NCBI RefSeq assembly: GCF_029510815.1
Contig: NZ_CP120360.1
Span: forward strand, 310,001 to 374,000
Reading direction: 5' to 3'
Length of the DNA stretch: 64,000 nucleotides
Source of the DNA: Janibacter sp. DB-40
Lineage (GTDB): Bacteria; Actinomycetota; Actinomycetes; Actinomycetales; Dermatophilaceae
This document shows, one piece after another, positions 10,037-18,965 of the stretch (positions within the stretch are counted from its first letter, which is position 1; each line of letters starts with the position of its first letter). A program made the position numbers and the translations under genes. The notes under the pieces were generated by a model. The model made no database searches, was not told the origin of the DNA, and saw nothing but the letters and a program-made list of their open reading frames with translations.

Positions 10037-10938
10037 CCCACGGTGTCGTGAACCACGGGTGAGTACATGACGTGGACGGCCTTGCGCTCGAAGCCCACCC
10101 GTCGGTACGTCGCCAGGGCCGGGTGGTTGTCGCCCTCGACGTACAGCTCGACCTCACGCACGCCCCGTCGCGCCAGGTGCGCCAGGCCGAGCCGGGTGAG
10201 CGGCCCGCCGAGCCCGCGGCCGTGCAGGTCGGGGTGCACGCCGACGACGTAGACCTCACCGACGTCACCGTCCGGGGGGTCGACCTTGGTCCAGTGGAAT
10301 CCCGCGAGGCCGTGCCCGGCGGTGGCGCCGTCCGCCACCGCCTCCACCAGGATCAGCCCCTCGGCCTCGAACCACGGCTGCTCCATCCGCTCGGCCAGAC
10401 CCGCGGCGTCGAGGTCGCCCTGCTCGGGGTGGGTGGCGAAGGCGGCGGCGTTGACCGCCAGCAGCGCGTCGTCGTCGCGGCCGGGCTCGAAGGCCCGGTG
10501 GGTGAAGCCCTCGGGCAGCGTCGGGTCGACCTCGTCGCCGTCGGCGACCGGCCGGGAGAGCACGAGCAGCTCGCGCACGACCGACAGGCACAGTGAGGCG
10601 GCGAGCGCCCGGGAGGCGGGAAGGTCGCCGTGCGCCCAGGGGCGGGCGTCGGGGCGACGCTCGAGAGCGGCGGTCAGGAGGGCGGAACCGACCCCCTTCG
10701 CCCGGGCGGGCGGGATGACGAATGCCTCGACCGCGCCGTCGGCCGCGGTCTGCGCGTAGCCGGCGAAGACCCCTTCGTCGGTGGCGACGAGGTGCTCGCC
10801 CTCGCGGGGCAGGCCGAGCAGGAAGGCCTCGCTCAGCGGCGCGACGCCGTCGGCGGCGGTGGTCTCCTCGGCTGCGGCACGCACCGTCGCGAGGTGCTCC
10901 GGGTCGAGCCGGGCGAAGGGGGTGACCTGGGTGGTCAT
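10033..10938 (-). CDS. mshD: Mycothiol synthase
   Basis: A 301-residue protein with two tandem GNAT domains, as in MshD, which acetylates Cys-GlcN-Ins with acetyl-CoA in the last step of mycothiol synthesis. The C-terminal domain keeps the acetyl-CoA loop GRGLGG after [11 protein letters not shown]. The ATG overlaps the glnR stop (ATGA) and the gene overlaps ppk by 4 bp. The frame is open far upstream, but that region is glnR in another frame, and ATG 10938 gives normal family length. The order glnR-mshD is also found in Mycobacterium. Confidence 0.93.
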   Translation of the reverse strand: MTTQVTPFARLDPEHLATVRAAAEETTAADGVAPLSEAFLLGLPREGEHLVATDEGVFAGYAQTAADGAVEAFVIPPARAKGVGSALLTAALERRPDARPWAHGDLPASRALAASLCLSVVRELLVLSRPVADGDEVDPTLPEGFTHRAFEPGRDDDALLAVNAAAFATHPEQGDLDAAGLAERMEQPWFEAEGLILVEAVADGATAGHGLAGFHWTKVDPPDGDVGEVYVVGVHPDLHGRGLGGPLTRLGLAHLARRGVREVELYVEGDNHPALATYRRVGFERKAVHVMYSPVVHDTVG

Positions 10939-11645
10939 GCCGGCACCCCCGCTCCCTCGGTCGACCCGACGCCCTCGTCGCGGGCGGGGACGAAGCGGTA
11001 GCCGACGTTGCGCACGGTGCCGATGAGCTGCTCGTGCTCGCTGCCGAGCTTCGCCCGCAGCCGCCGGACGTGGACGTCGACGGTGCGGCTGCCGCCGTAG
11101 TAGTCGTAGCCCCACACCTCGTGGAGGAGCTGGTCGCGGGTGAAGACCCGACCGGGGTGCATGGCGAGGTGCTTGAGCAACTCGAACTCCTTGTAGGTGA
11201 GGTTGAGTACCTGCGACCCGAGCCGGGCCGAGTAGCTCCCCTCGTCGATGATGAGGTCCCCTGCGACGATACGGCCGTCCTCCTCCTCGGGGGCGGTCGT
11301 GCGGGTCGTCGCCAGGCGCAGCCGGGCCTCGACCTCGGCCGGACCGGCGGTGTCGAGCAGGACGTCCTCGACGTGCCAGTCGGCGTTGACCGCGGCCAGA
11401 CCGCCCTCGGTGAGCACGGCGATGACCGGCCGCGAGGTGCCCGTGGCGCGGATGACCCGGCACAGCGCGCGCGCCTGCACCAGGTCCCGGCGGGCGTCGA
11501 CGAGCACGACGTCGGCGTCGGGGGAGTCCAGGAGGGCGGACGCGTCCGGGGGCAGCGTGCGCACCCGGTGCCCGAGCAGGCCCAGCGCCGGCACGACGCG
11601 GTCGCTGGGCGCCAGGTCGTGCGTCAGGAGCAGGAGGTGGCCCAT
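10935..11645 (-). CDS. glnR: GlnR-type OmpR-family nitrogen response regulator
   Basis: A 236-residue regulator with an N-terminal receiver-like domain and a C-terminal winged helix (residues about 140-220, ending [15 protein letters not shown]). Asp50 is in the phospho-acceptor position, but the rest of the acidic pocket is poor, as in the atypical GlnR family that works without a cognate kinase. Over long stretches it reads like Streptomyces GlnR as I recall it. It should control nitrogen assimilation genes. A -10 (TAATCT, 11653-11658) sits 7 nt before ATG 11645, suggesting a leaderless mRNA. First gene of the glnR-mshD-ppk-mutT1 operon. Confidence 0.9.
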   Translation of the reverse strand: MGHLLLLTHDLAPSDRVVPALGLLGHRVRTLPPDASALLDSPDADVVLVDARRDLVQARALCRVIRATGTSRPVIAVLTEGGLAAVNADWHVEDVLLDTAGPAEVEARLRLATTRTTAPEEEDGRIVAGDLIIDEGSYSARLGSQVLNLTYKEFELLKHLAMHPGRVFTRDQLLHEVWGYDYYGGSRTVDVHVRRLRAKLGSEHEQLIGTVRNVGYRFVPARDEGVGSTEGAGVPA

Positions 11646-11688
11646 GGCCCACAGATTATGCCGTCCCCGGCCCGATACCCTCTGCCTC

Positions 11689-12525
11689 GTGCCCACCTCC
11701 GCAACGAACGAGCCGACGACGCGGGCCGCGCGACACGCCCAGCGTGCCGCCGAGCGCGTGGCCGACCGTGGTGTGCCGGTGCCCCGGCCGCGTCCCCTGG
11801 TGATCGCCGGTGCCGTCGTCAGCGCGCTCGCGCTGGCCGGGTCCGCCGCGAGCGGCCTGCGCGGCCTCGAGATCGGCGTGGTCGTGCTCGCCGCCCTGGT
11901 CGTCGCTCTCGGGTGGCCGCGCCTCGCGGGCTCGCCGTCGCCCAGGGGCTCCTCGGTGGTCCTCGCCGTCACCACCGTGGCCCTGGGTGCGGCCCTGCTG
12001 GCGAAGGGGGCGGAGCCCCTCCTCGAGCACGTCCCGGCAGCCGTGGCGGCCGGGATCATCGCGATGTGCCTGCACCCGCTCGTCCAGGAGTCCGCGCGTG
12101 CCGATCTCGCGCGCGGGCTGACCGGGACGGCGCTCGGCATCCTCGTCATCTCCTGCGGTGCGGTGCTCACCAGCACCGTGCCCCACGGGGCGAGCCCGGT
12201 CGTCATCGCGGGGGTCGCGCTCGCGGTGGCGGCCCTCGTCGACCTGCTGACCGAGCGCGCCCGGCTGGTGGCGTGGATGCTGCCCATCGGCATGCTCGTC
12301 GGTGGGGTCGCCGCCGTGGCCGCGCACTGGATCCTCACCTCCGGGATCGAGCCGTGGGCCGCGCTCGTCGGCGTCCTCGGTGCGGGCGTGGCGCTGTCCC
12401 TGCGCCGGGCACTGTCGCAGCAGCCGGCCGTGGACGGCGTCCTCGGCGGTGTCGCCACCGGCGTGGCCTCGGTGCTCGTCGTGGGTCCGCTGCTGCACCT
12501 GATCTCGCGACTGCCCATCGGTTGA
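11689..12525 (+). CDS. Hypothetical polytopic membrane protein
   Basis: A 278-residue protein. An N terminus of about 35 residues, rich in Arg and Pro and likely cytoplasmic, is followed by about eight hydrophobic helices with very short loops. I see no catalytic motif and assign no function. Start GTG 11689 was chosen over earlier in-frame codons because TACCCT (11676-11681) lies 7 nt upstream, matching the leaderless pattern of this window. It is divergent from glnR, with only 43 bp between the starts. Confidence 0.75.
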   Translation: MPTSATNEPTTRAARHAQRAAERVADRGVPVPRPRPLVIAGAVVSALALAGSAASGLRGLEIGVVVLAALVVALGWPRLAGSPSPRGSSVVLAVTTVALGAALLAKGAEPLLEHVPAAVAAGIIAMCLHPLVQESARADLARGLTGTALGILVISCGAVLTSTVPHGASPVVIAGVALAVAALVDLLTERARLVAWMLPIGMLVGGVAAVAAHWILTSGIEPWAALVGVLGAGVALSLRRALSQQPAVDGVLGGVATGVASVLVVGPLLHLISRLPIG

Positions 12526-12555
12526 GGCGCCCGCCCGGCTGCCTAGGATGGGTGA

Positions 12556-13050
12556 GTGTTCACTCTCGACCCCACGATCCACCCGGACATCGCCCCTCTC
12601 GCCTGGCTCGTCGGCCGCTGGGAGGGTGCCGGTGTCCTCGGCTACCCGACGATCGAGTCGGCCAACTTCGGGCAGGAAATCATCGTCAGCCACGACGAGC
12701 GCCCCTTCCTGCGCTGGGAGAGCCGCTCGTGGATCCTGGACGAGCAGGGCAACAAGGTCCGCCCCGCGGGCACCGAGCTCGGCTTCTGGCGCCCCGGCGG
12801 CGAGGGCGAGGTCGAGCTGCTGCTGACCCACCCCACCGGGATCATCGAGATGTACTTCGGCACCATCGAGCCCGGCCGGATCGAGATGGCCACCGACGGC
12901 GTCATCCGCAGCCCGCACGCCAAGGAGTACACGTCGGCGAAGCGCATGTACGGCCTGGTCAACTCCAACCTCATGTGGGTCATGGACATGGCCGCCGCCG
13001 GCGAGCCGATGACCAGCCACCTCTCCGCGGAGCTCAAGCGCGTCGAGTGA
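12556..13050 (+). CDS. Nitrobindin-like heme-binding beta-barrel protein (FABP/DUF1794)
   Basis: A 164-residue THAP4/nitrobindin-family protein. The family GxWxGxG signature is near residues 22-28 (GRWEGAG), and His155 (TSHLSAELKRV) is in the position of the heme-ligating histidine near the C terminus. Nitrobindins bind ferric heme and isomerise peroxynitrite. No signal peptide. Leaderless-type promoter: TAGGAT (12544-12549), 6 nt, then GTG 12556. Confidence 0.9.
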   Translation: MFTLDPTIHPDIAPLAWLVGRWEGAGVLGYPTIESANFGQEIIVSHDERPFLRWESRSWILDEQGNKVRPAGTELGFWRPGGEGEVELLLTHPTGIIEMYFGTIEPGRIEMATDGVIRSPHAKEYTSAKRMYGLVNSNLMWVMDMAAAGEPMTSHLSAELKRVE

Positions 13051-13095
13051 GGCCTCCGGTCCTTGACGGGACCAACCACCCGGTCCTCGACACCC

Positions 13096-13135
13096 GGTCC
13101 TTGAGGAGCTTGCGCAGCAAGCGTCTCGAAAGGAC
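13096..13135. repeat. Imperfect palindromic intergenic element (GGTCCTTGAGGAGC type)
   Basis: GGTCCTTGAGGAGC and the complementary arm around GCTTGCGCAGCAAGC ... CTCGAAAGGACT form an imperfect hairpin. Elements of this type (CTTGAGGAGC ... GTCTCGAAAGGACC) are familiar to me as dispersed intergenic repeats in Micrococcales and Nocardioides genomes; that is recollection, not a search. A truncated partial copy, GGTCCTCGACACC, lies just before it. Confidence 0.55.
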
Positions 13136-13222
13136 TCGGGCGAAGGGCTTGGGCGGAGGGACGCGGGCGAAGGGAGACGGCCGCCCTTGGCGCACAGTCC
13201 GCGGACGTGCGTACGTCTCACA

Positions 13223-13412
13223 CCCGAGCGGATCGGCGCGGACTGTGGCCTGAGCCGGGCGACCCCCTCCCTCCCCCGCTCCACCCCGAGCGCATCGGCG
13301 CGGCCTGTGGTCTGAGCCGGGCGACCCCCTCCCTTCGCCCGCTCCACCCCGAGCGCATCGGCGCGGCCTGTGGTCTGGGGCGGGTGAGCCCCTCCCTTCG
13401 CCTCCTCCTCAC
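13223..13412. repeat. Tandem repeat, period 62-63 bp, three copies
   Basis: The segment GAGCGNATCGGCGCGG begins at 13226, 13288 and 13351 and is followed each time by CTGTGGYCTG and GGCG(A)NCCCCTCCCT. The last copy degenerates. Reading frames across it are repetitive on both strands and I do not call them genes. Together with 13096-13135 it fills most of the gap of about 520 bp between nitrobindin and the LCP gene. Confidence 0.8.
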
Positions 13413-13443
13413 CACTGTCGGGTCGGGGTGACGTCGAAAGTGG

Positions 13444-13475
13444 CGGTTGGCCCACGTCCTGCCGTGGGCCAACCG
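13444..13475. terminator. Strong hairpin terminator downstream of the LCP gene
   Basis: Perfect 13-bp stem CGGTTGGCCCACG / CGTGGGCCAACCG with a 6-nt loop (TCCTGC). It sits about 100 bp past the LCP stop (minus strand) and after the repeats that follow nitrobindin (plus strand), so it could serve both. No U-tract. Confidence 0.7.
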
Positions 13476-13574
13476 TCAGCAACGACGTCAGCCTGCCGCC
13501 CGGCGCGTGTCCGAGGGGGCGAACCGAAGGCCACGCCTCCCTCGACCCGCGCGAAGCAGCGCGCAGGCGCGGGC

Positions 13575-14588
13575 TCAGCCGCTGGTGGAGTCGGCGTAGG
13601 ACTGGAGGTCGTCGGTGCGCAGGGCGTCGCTGAGGGCGGCCATGCCCCTCTCGTCGAGGATGTCGATGGAGGCGCCCTCGGCGGTCGTGCCGTAGCCGCT
13701 GAACGGCGCGGTGAGGAAGTGGATGTCGCCGCCGCGGACCGAGCGCAGCTGGATCGCCTCGCGACGGATGACATTGCCGGTGAGGCCCTCGTCGACGACG
13801 GTGTGCTCGGTGCCGGCCTCGATGACGCCGTTCAGCCGTCCGGGGTTGAGCAGCACCGACGGGTCCAGGGTCTCGCGCATGATCGCCTTGAGCCAGGCCT
13901 GCTGGCGCTGGCCGCGCGAGATGTCACCCTCCGCGAGCTGCTTGCGCTCGCGGACGTAGTCCAGGGCCTGGTCGCCGTCGAGCTGCACCGGGCCCGCGGG
14001 GTAGTCCGGGCCGGGCTGGGTGTTGTCGACCGTGACCCCGCCGAGGGCGTCGGTCAGCTGCTTGAAGCCCTCGAAATCCGTCTTGGCGACGTGGTCGATC
14101 TTCACCCCGACGAGGTCCTGGATGGTCTGCACCAGCAGCGGTGACTGACCGTAGGCGTAGGCGGCGTTGATCTTGTCCTCGCCGTGGCCCGGGATCGGCA
14201 CGAAGAGGTCGCGGGGGAAATGGATGATCCAGACGTTGTCGTGGTCCTCGTCGACGTGGACCAGCTGGATGACGTCGGCCCGGCTGTCCGTCTCGCCGGG
14301 CCGGGCGTCGGAGCCGATGACGAGGTAGTTGTCACCGGCGTCGTCGACGAGCTTGGTGCCCTCGCTCGTCGTCGTCTCGTCCTGGCTGTCGCCGAGGAGG
14401 TTCTCGTGGGTGAGACCACGGTCGACCTTGCTGCTGACGAACCATCCGTACCCGCCGGCGCCGATGCACACGAGCAGGACCACGGCGAGCAGTGAGACCA
14501 GCACGCGGCGGCCGCGGCTCATCCCGCGGCGACGCCGGCGTCGCGGAGCGTCGGAGGAGTCCGCGGCGTCATCGAATTCTTCGAGCAT
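13575..14588 (-). CDS. LytR-CpsA-Psr (LCP) family cell-wall glycopolymer ligase
   Basis: A 337-residue type II membrane protein. An Arg-rich cytoplasmic head (RRRRRRG) is followed by one transmembrane helix (about residues 27-48) and the extracytoplasmic LCP domain. The domain shows NYLVIGSDARPGE, HFPRDLFVPIPG, KINAAYAYG and DYVRERKQL, whose Asp/Arg residues bind the polyprenyl pyrophosphate. LCP proteins attach glycopolymers to peptidoglycan. -10 TACCCT lies 7 nt before ATG 14588. A second LCP gene of different topology is at 55482. Confidence 0.93.
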   Translation of the reverse strand: MLEEFDDAADSSDAPRRRRRRGMSRGRRVLVSLLAVVLLVCIGAGGYGWFVSSKVDRGLTHENLLGDSQDETTTSEGTKLVDDAGDNYLVIGSDARPGETDSRADVIQLVHVDEDHDNVWIIHFPRDLFVPIPGHGEDKINAAYAYGQSPLLVQTIQDLVGVKIDHVAKTDFEGFKQLTDALGGVTVDNTQPGPDYPAGPVQLDGDQALDYVRERKQLAEGDISRGQRQQAWLKAIMRETLDPSVLLNPGRLNGVIEAGTEHTVVDEGLTGNVIRREAIQLRSVRGGDIHFLTAPFSGYGTTAEGASIDILDERGMAALSDALRTDDLQSYADSTSG

Positions 14589-14711
14589 GGGGCACAGGGT
14601 ACGGGCGTTCAGTGGGAGAACGCCGAGACCTCGCCGAGTCGCGGCTGGGTGGGACGGCGGAGGGCGCGAGGGGTCTGCCCGGGTGCGGACCGAGCCCGTA
14701 GATTGGGGGGT

Positions 14712-15149
14712 ATGGACGATCCGGGTGAGGTGTTGCGCCGCCACGGTCTGCGCATGACCGAGCAGCGGCGTCGCGTGCTGGGTGCGTTGACCCGGCGATC
14801 GCACCTGACTCCCGACGCCATCGCCGCCCTCGTGGCGACGGACGGGGGACCTGAGTTGCCCCCGTCGACCATCTACCGCACCCTCGACGCCCTCGAGGAG
14901 GTCGGTCTCGTCGAGCACACGCACCTCGACCACCGCGCGCCGACCTACCACCGCGCGGGTCGACACGGCCACCTGCACCTGCGTTGCCGCGACTGCGGGC
15001 GGGTGACCGAGGTTGACCCGGCCCTGGCGACCCCCTTCGCCGATGTCGTGCGCGGCACCACCGGCTTCGTCGCCGACCTGACCCACATGGCCATCCACGG
15101 TCGCTGCGCGGACTGCGCCGGCGACACCGACACCGAAGGAGGGGCATGA
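14712..15149 (+). CDS. Fur-family metalloregulator, Zur-like
   Basis: A 145-residue Fur-family protein: winged helix (about 1-80) then the dimerisation/metal domain. It has two CxxC pairs (Cys92/Cys95, Cys132/Cys135) for the structural zinc and a His-rich stretch (HGHLHLRC). Fur and Zur cannot be told apart with certainty; the actinobacterial zinc regulators look like this. TAGATT (14699-14704) is 7 nt before ATG 14712. The stop overlaps the ygfZ start (ATGA). Confidence 0.85.
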   Translation: MDDPGEVLRRHGLRMTEQRRRVLGALTRRSHLTPDAIAALVATDGGPELPPSTIYRTLDALEEVGLVEHTHLDHRAPTYHRAGRHGHLHLRCRDCGRVTEVDPALATPFADVVRGTTGFVADLTHMAIHGRCADCAGDTDTEGGA

Positions 15150-16165
15150 CTGCCTCACCACTGCTCCAGGCACCCGGCGCCGTCGTCGGCGAGGGACTCG
15201 ACGCGGGCGTCGCCGCCCACTACGGCGACCCGATGCGCGAGCAGCGACTGCTCTCCGAGGGCCTCGCCGTCGTCGACCTCTCCCACCGCGGGGTCGTCAC
15301 CGTCTCCGGGCCGGACCGCCTGTCCTGGCTGCACTCGCTGACCTCCCAGCAGCTGACCGACCTGCCGCCGCGCACCTCGGCCGAGTCACTCGTCCTCAGC
15401 CCCAAGGGCAAGGTCGAGCATGCGCTGCATGTCGTCGACGACGGCGAGCGGACCTGGCTGACGGTCGAGCCGGGCACGGCGCCCGACCTCGCCGCCTGGC
15501 TGGACTCGATGCGCTTCATGCTGCGGGTGGAGGTCGAGGACGTCAGCGACCGGTACGCGGTCCTCGGCGAGAGCGTCGACCGCGAGGGCCGCGAAGGGGA
15601 GCCGCCGACGTGGCTGGACCCGTGGCCCCGGGTGGTCGGGGACACCGCGACGTACGGTCCCCCACCCGAGGAGCACCCCGGCAGTGCGCGGCGCTGGCGT
15701 GAGGTGATCGTGCCGGTCGAGGAGGTGACCGCCGCGGTCGGCGACCGTGAGCTCGCCGGGACGTGGGCGGCGGAGGCCCTGCGGGTCGCTGCCTGGCGTC
15801 CGCGCCTCGGCGCCGAGACCGACCACCGCACGATCGCCCACGAGGTCGACTGGCTGCGCACCGCCGTGCACCTGCACAAGGGCTGCTACCGCGGCCAGGA
15901 GACGATCGCGCGGGTGCACAACCTCGGTCGCCCGCCCCGGCGGATCGCCTTCCTGCACCTCGACGGCTCGGGGCACGTGCTGCCGGACGTCGGCGCCGAG
16001 ATCCGGTTGGGGGAGAAGGCCGTCGGGCGGATCACCTCCCGCGCCCGCCACCACGAGGACGGGCCGATCGCGCTGGCGGTGCTCAAGCGCAACACCGACT
16101 CGGGCGCCGACCTGCTCGTCGACGGGGACATCGCCGCCGCGCAGACGGAGATCGTCCCCCGCTGA
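15146..16165 (+). CDS. ygfZ: YgfZ/GcvT-like folate-binding Fe-S assembly protein
   Basis: A 339-residue GcvT-fold protein. The YgfZ signature KGCYRGQE is at residues 245-252. YgfZ uses tetrahydrofolate to support repair or assembly of some iron-sulfur enzymes. It lacks the features of the glycine cleavage T protein and stands without gcv genes. Its ATG overlaps the stop of the Fur-family gene, so metal regulation of the pair is plausible. Confidence 0.9.
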   Translation: MTASPLLQAPGAVVGEGLDAGVAAHYGDPMREQRLLSEGLAVVDLSHRGVVTVSGPDRLSWLHSLTSQQLTDLPPRTSAESLVLSPKGKVEHALHVVDDGERTWLTVEPGTAPDLAAWLDSMRFMLRVEVEDVSDRYAVLGESVDREGREGEPPTWLDPWPRVVGDTATYGPPPEEHPGSARRWREVIVPVEEVTAAVGDRELAGTWAAEALRVAAWRPRLGAETDHRTIAHEVDWLRTAVHLHKGCYRGQETIARVHNLGRPPRRIAFLHLDGSGHVLPDVGAEIRLGEKAVGRITSRARHHEDGPIALAVLKRNTDSGADLLVDGDIAAAQTEIVPR

Positions 16166-16207
16166 CCCCCTTCGCGTGAGACCTCGGTCACGACTGCTTC
16201 CTCTGGC

Positions 16208-16242
16208 TTGCAGACGCTAACTGCAGCAAGCACAATGGAAGC
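16208..16242 (+). promoter_or_regulatory. Promoter and possible operator of the XRE-HbhA operon
   Basis: -35 TTGCAG (16208-16213), 17-nt spacer, -10 CACAAT (16231-16236), then 6 nt to ATG 16243, implying a leaderless mRNA. GCAG-N7-CTGC (16210-16224) inside the spacer, with outer CTTGC ... GCAAG, is an inverted repeat that the encoded XRE regulator could bind. The autoregulation is inference. Confidence 0.5.
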
Positions 16243-16833
16243 ATGTCCAAGAATCCGCTCGACGCCCTCCCGGGCAACCTGGGCAACAACCTGGGCGAGT
16301 ACCTCCGGGAGCAGCGCCAGCTCGCGAAGCTCTCGGTGCGGCAGTTGTCTGCGCTGGCCGGGGTCTCCAACCCCTACCTGTCGCAGATCGAGCGGGGCGT
16401 GAAGCGGCCGAGCGCGGACATCCTCCAGCAGATCGCCAAGGGACTGTCGATCTCCGCGGAGACCCTCTACGTCCAGGCCGGTCTGCTCGACCCCAAGGAC
16501 GCCGCGGCCGAGGCCGCGGCCAACACCCGCTCGGCGATCCGCTCCGATCCGGCGCTCACGCCGCGGCAGCGGCAGACCCTGCTGGAGATCTACGAGTCGT
16601 TCGTCGGCACCGACCGGTCCCGCACGAAGGACACCGCCCCGAAGAAGCCCACCCCCACCAAGGGCGCGACCTCGGGCACCAAGACCACCGCCACCCGAAC
16701 GGCCACGAAGAAGAAGGCCGCGACGAAGGCCACCACGAGGACCGGCGGCACCACGTCGTCGGCCCGCACGAAGAGCTCGCCGAAGGCGTCGGGCTCGACA
16801 CACTCGAAGTCCACCCCAAGGAGAGACTCATGA
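16243..16833 (+). CDS. XRE-family regulator with a histone H1-like basic tail
   Basis: A 196-residue protein. Residues about 15-75 form a Cro/C1-type helix-turn-helix (LSVRQLSALAGVSNPYLSQI), followed by a short helical linker. From about residue 126 to the end it is a low-complexity Lys/Thr/Ala tail like histone H1 and nucleoid proteins. Most XRE regulators lack such a tail. The stop overlaps the HbhA-like start (ATGA). In Mycobacterium a related XRE gene also sits just upstream of hbhA. Confidence 0.85.
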   Translation: MSKNPLDALPGNLGNNLGEYLREQRQLAKLSVRQLSALAGVSNPYLSQIERGVKRPSADILQQIAKGLSISAETLYVQAGLLDPKDAAAEAAANTRSAIRSDPALTPRQRQTLLEIYESFVGTDRSRTKDTAPKKPTPTKGATSGTKTTATRTATKKKAATKATTRTGGTTSSARTKSSPKASGSTHSKSTPRRDS

Positions 16834-17444
16834 ACGTCACCACCACCGTCAAGAAGGTCGTCACCGACCAGACCTACGCGACCGTCGGCGCGACCGACCT
16901 CGTCGTCGAGACCTTCCGCGGCTACACCTCGCAGATCGCTGCCATGCGCTCCGAGCTCGAGCCGAAGAAGGTCCAGGCCCGCGTCAAGGCCGCCCCGACC
17001 GACGCCCAGAACTACTACGCCGACCTCACCAAGCGCGGTGAGGACCTCGTGGCCCGCCTGCGCAAGCAGAAGGCCACCCAGGACCTCATCGACCAGGCCG
17101 AGGCCACCGTGGCGCTGGGCCGGGGTCTCGTCGACACGGTCCGCAAGGCCGCCTCCGACGTCGAGCGCTCCGCGAAGACCACCCTGACCGTCGGCCGCAA
17201 CGAGGCCGCCAAGGCCGGCGAGGCCGTCGCGGACTCGGTCGACGTGGACACCGAGAAGGCCAAGACGGCCGTCTCCGACTCGGCCAAGCGCACGACCGCC
17301 GCGGCGAAGGGCACGCGGACCACGGCGAAGAAGGCCGCGAACCGCACCCGGACCGCGACCAAGTCCACCGGCGCCGGCGCGAAGAAGACCGCCGCCAAGA
17401 CGGCCAAGGCCGCTTCGACGTCCGCCGAGAAGACCGGCAACTGA
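16830..17444 (+). CDS. HbhA-like heparin-binding hemagglutinin
   Basis: A 204-residue protein: a long alpha-helical N-terminal part (about 1-140, coiled-coil-like) and a Lys/Ala/Thr-rich C terminus. This is the architecture of mycobacterial HbhA, an adhesin that also binds DNA and affects surface aggregation. There is no signal peptide, as in HbhA. Overlap with the upstream XRE gene and the conserved gene pair support the call. The basic tail could equally indicate nucleoid binding. Confidence 0.75.
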   Translation: MNVTTTVKKVVTDQTYATVGATDLVVETFRGYTSQIAAMRSELEPKKVQARVKAAPTDAQNYYADLTKRGEDLVARLRKQKATQDLIDQAEATVALGRGLVDTVRKAASDVERSAKTTLTVGRNEAAKAGEAVADSVDVDTEKAKTAVSDSAKRTTAAAKGTRTTAKKAANRTRTATKSTGAGAKKTAAKTAKAASTSAEKTGN

Positions 17445-17487
17445 AGAGAAGCGCAACAACCGATGCTGTGGTGAGCCGGACGATCCC

Positions 17488-17510
17488 CGAGGCGCGACGA
17501 CGACGCCTCG
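17488..17510 (+). terminator. Terminator of the XRE-HbhA operon
   Basis: CGAGGCG (17488-17494) pairs with CGCCTCG (17504-17510), loop of 9 nt; flanking CC/GG can extend it. No U-tract. It ends only 6 bp before the -10 of the asparaginase gene. Confidence 0.65.
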
Positions 17511-17528
17511 AGGGATAGCCTGCGGCGG

Positions 17529-18515
17529 GTGACCGCACAGGCCCCAGACACCACCAGCCTCCTCGAAGCCCCCGTGCTGGTCCACGTGACCCGCGGGGGC
17601 TTCGTCGAGTCCGCCCACCGAGCGACGCTCGTCGCGACCGACGCCGCCGGGGGGACCCCCCTTCGCCACGGTCGGGTCGACGACCCCGTCCTGCCGCGCT
17701 CCTCGCTCAAGCCGATCCAGGCGCTGGCGATGGTCCGTGCCGGGCTGGACCTGCCGCCCCACCTGCTCGCCCTGGTCTGCGCGAGCCACTCCGCGGAGGA
17801 GGTCCACCGCGAGGGTGTCGCCGAGGCGCTCGCGAGCGTGGGGCTCGACCTGACCGCACTGCAGAACACCCCCGCCCTGCCCCTCGGCGAGCTCGAGCAC
17901 GCCCGCTGGCTCGCCGCCGGACGCGCCCCCGAGCCGGTCGCGCAGGACTGCTCCGGCAAGCACGCCGGCATGCTCGTCACCTGCAAGGTCAACGGCTGGC
18001 CCATCGAGGACTACCTCGACCCCGCGCACCCCCTGCAGCAGGCGATCCGCACGACCACCGAGGAGGTCGTGGGCGCGGTGACCCACACGACGGTCGACGG
18101 TTGCGGCGCACCGCTCTTCGCGGTGCCACTACGTGGGCTGGCGGGGGCCTTCGGCCTCCTTGCCGCTGCGGACGAGGGCTCGGACGAAGGGAGGGTCGCC
18201 GCGGCCATGCGCACCGCACCGCACATGGTGGGCGGCACCGACCGGGACGTCACGGCCTTCATGGAGTCCGTGCCCGGCCTCATCGCCAAGGACGGCGCCG
18301 AGTCGGTCTACGCCGCAGGCCTGTCCGACGGTCGTGGGGTGGCGATCAAGGTCGCCGACGGCACCTCCGGGACCCGCGCGCGCCGCGGCCTGCTCGCCCA
18401 CGCGCTGCTCGCGCTCGGCGTGGACACCGAGGGCCTGCGCGCCCTGGCCGACCAGCCGGTCCTCGGCCACGGCCGCCCGGTGGGCGCCGTGGAGGTCGTC
18501 GGGCTGACCTCATGA
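17529..18515 (+). CDS. L-asparaginase, Rhizobium etli type (PF06089)
   Basis: A 328-residue protein of the class 3 asparaginase family, unrelated to AnsA/AnsB. The serine-lysine motif SSLK (near residue 59) and the conserved DCSGKHAGML motif (about residues 140-149) are present. It should hydrolyse asparagine to aspartate and ammonia in the cytoplasm. TAGCCT (17516-17521) is 7 nt before GTG 17529, a leaderless-type start. It overlaps dtd by 4 bp. Confidence 0.9.
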   Translation: MTAQAPDTTSLLEAPVLVHVTRGGFVESAHRATLVATDAAGGTPLRHGRVDDPVLPRSSLKPIQALAMVRAGLDLPPHLLALVCASHSAEEVHREGVAEALASVGLDLTALQNTPALPLGELEHARWLAAGRAPEPVAQDCSGKHAGMLVTCKVNGWPIEDYLDPAHPLQQAIRTTTEEVVGAVTHTTVDGCGAPLFAVPLRGLAGAFGLLAAADEGSDEGRVAAAMRTAPHMVGGTDRDVTAFMESVPGLIAKDGAESVYAAGLSDGRGVAIKVADGTSGTRARRGLLAHALLALGVDTEGLRALADQPVLGHGRPVGAVEVVGLTS

Positions 18516-18940
18516 GGACGGTCGTGCAGCGGGTGACCTCCGCCCGCGTGCGCGTCGGCACGGAGACCGTCGGGGAGATCGGGCCCGGCCTCGTCGCCCT
18601 CGTCGGCGTGACCCACGACGACGGGCCCGAGGAGATCGCGACGACGGTGCGCAAGATCGCCGAGCTGCGCATCATGGCCGGCGAGACGTCCGTGACCGAC
18701 AGCGGCGGTGCGGTGCTCGTGGTCAGCCAGTTCACCCTGCACGCCGACATCCGCAAGGGGCGCCGCCCCTCGTGGAACGCCGCCGCCCCGGGGCCGGTCG
18801 CCGAACCCGTCGTCGACGCCGTCGCCGCGGGGCTGCGCGAGCGCGGCCTGACGGTGGCGACCGGCCGGTTCGGCGCCGAGATGGCCGTCGACATCCACGG
18901 TGACGGTCCGGTGACCCTCGTCATCGACGTGCCCGCATAG
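18512..18940 (+). CDS. dtd: D-aminoacyl-tRNA deacylase
   Basis: A 142-residue DTD, which removes D-amino acids (and mischarged glycine) from tRNA. The family N terminus MRTVVQRVTSARV, the SQFTLHAD motif and the C-terminal GPVT motif with the cross-subunit Gly-Pro are all visible. Length is typical. ATG 18512 overlaps the asparaginase stop. Confidence 0.95.
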   Translation: MRTVVQRVTSARVRVGTETVGEIGPGLVALVGVTHDDGPEEIATTVRKIAELRIMAGETSVTDSGGAVLVVSQFTLHADIRKGRRPSWNAAAPGPVAEPVVDAVAAGLRERGLTVATGRFGAEMAVDIHGDGPVTLVIDVPA

Positions 18941-18965
18941 GTTGCCCCGCCAGTAGGCTGGGCCC

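Noticed and set aside
7781..10051. Long plus-strand open frame opposite ppk, and similar antisense frames opposite senX3, otsA, mod genes
   Set aside because: High-GC third-position bias keeps antisense frames open; the minus-strand gene has clear family motifs.
10939..12518. Upstream extensions of the mshD and glnR frames
   Set aside because: These frames run through other genes; internal ATGs give normal family length, overlap the neighbour stops, and glnR has a matching -10.
16830..17444. HbhA-like gene as a histone-like HupB protein
   Set aside because: It lacks the HU fold; only the basic tail is shared.
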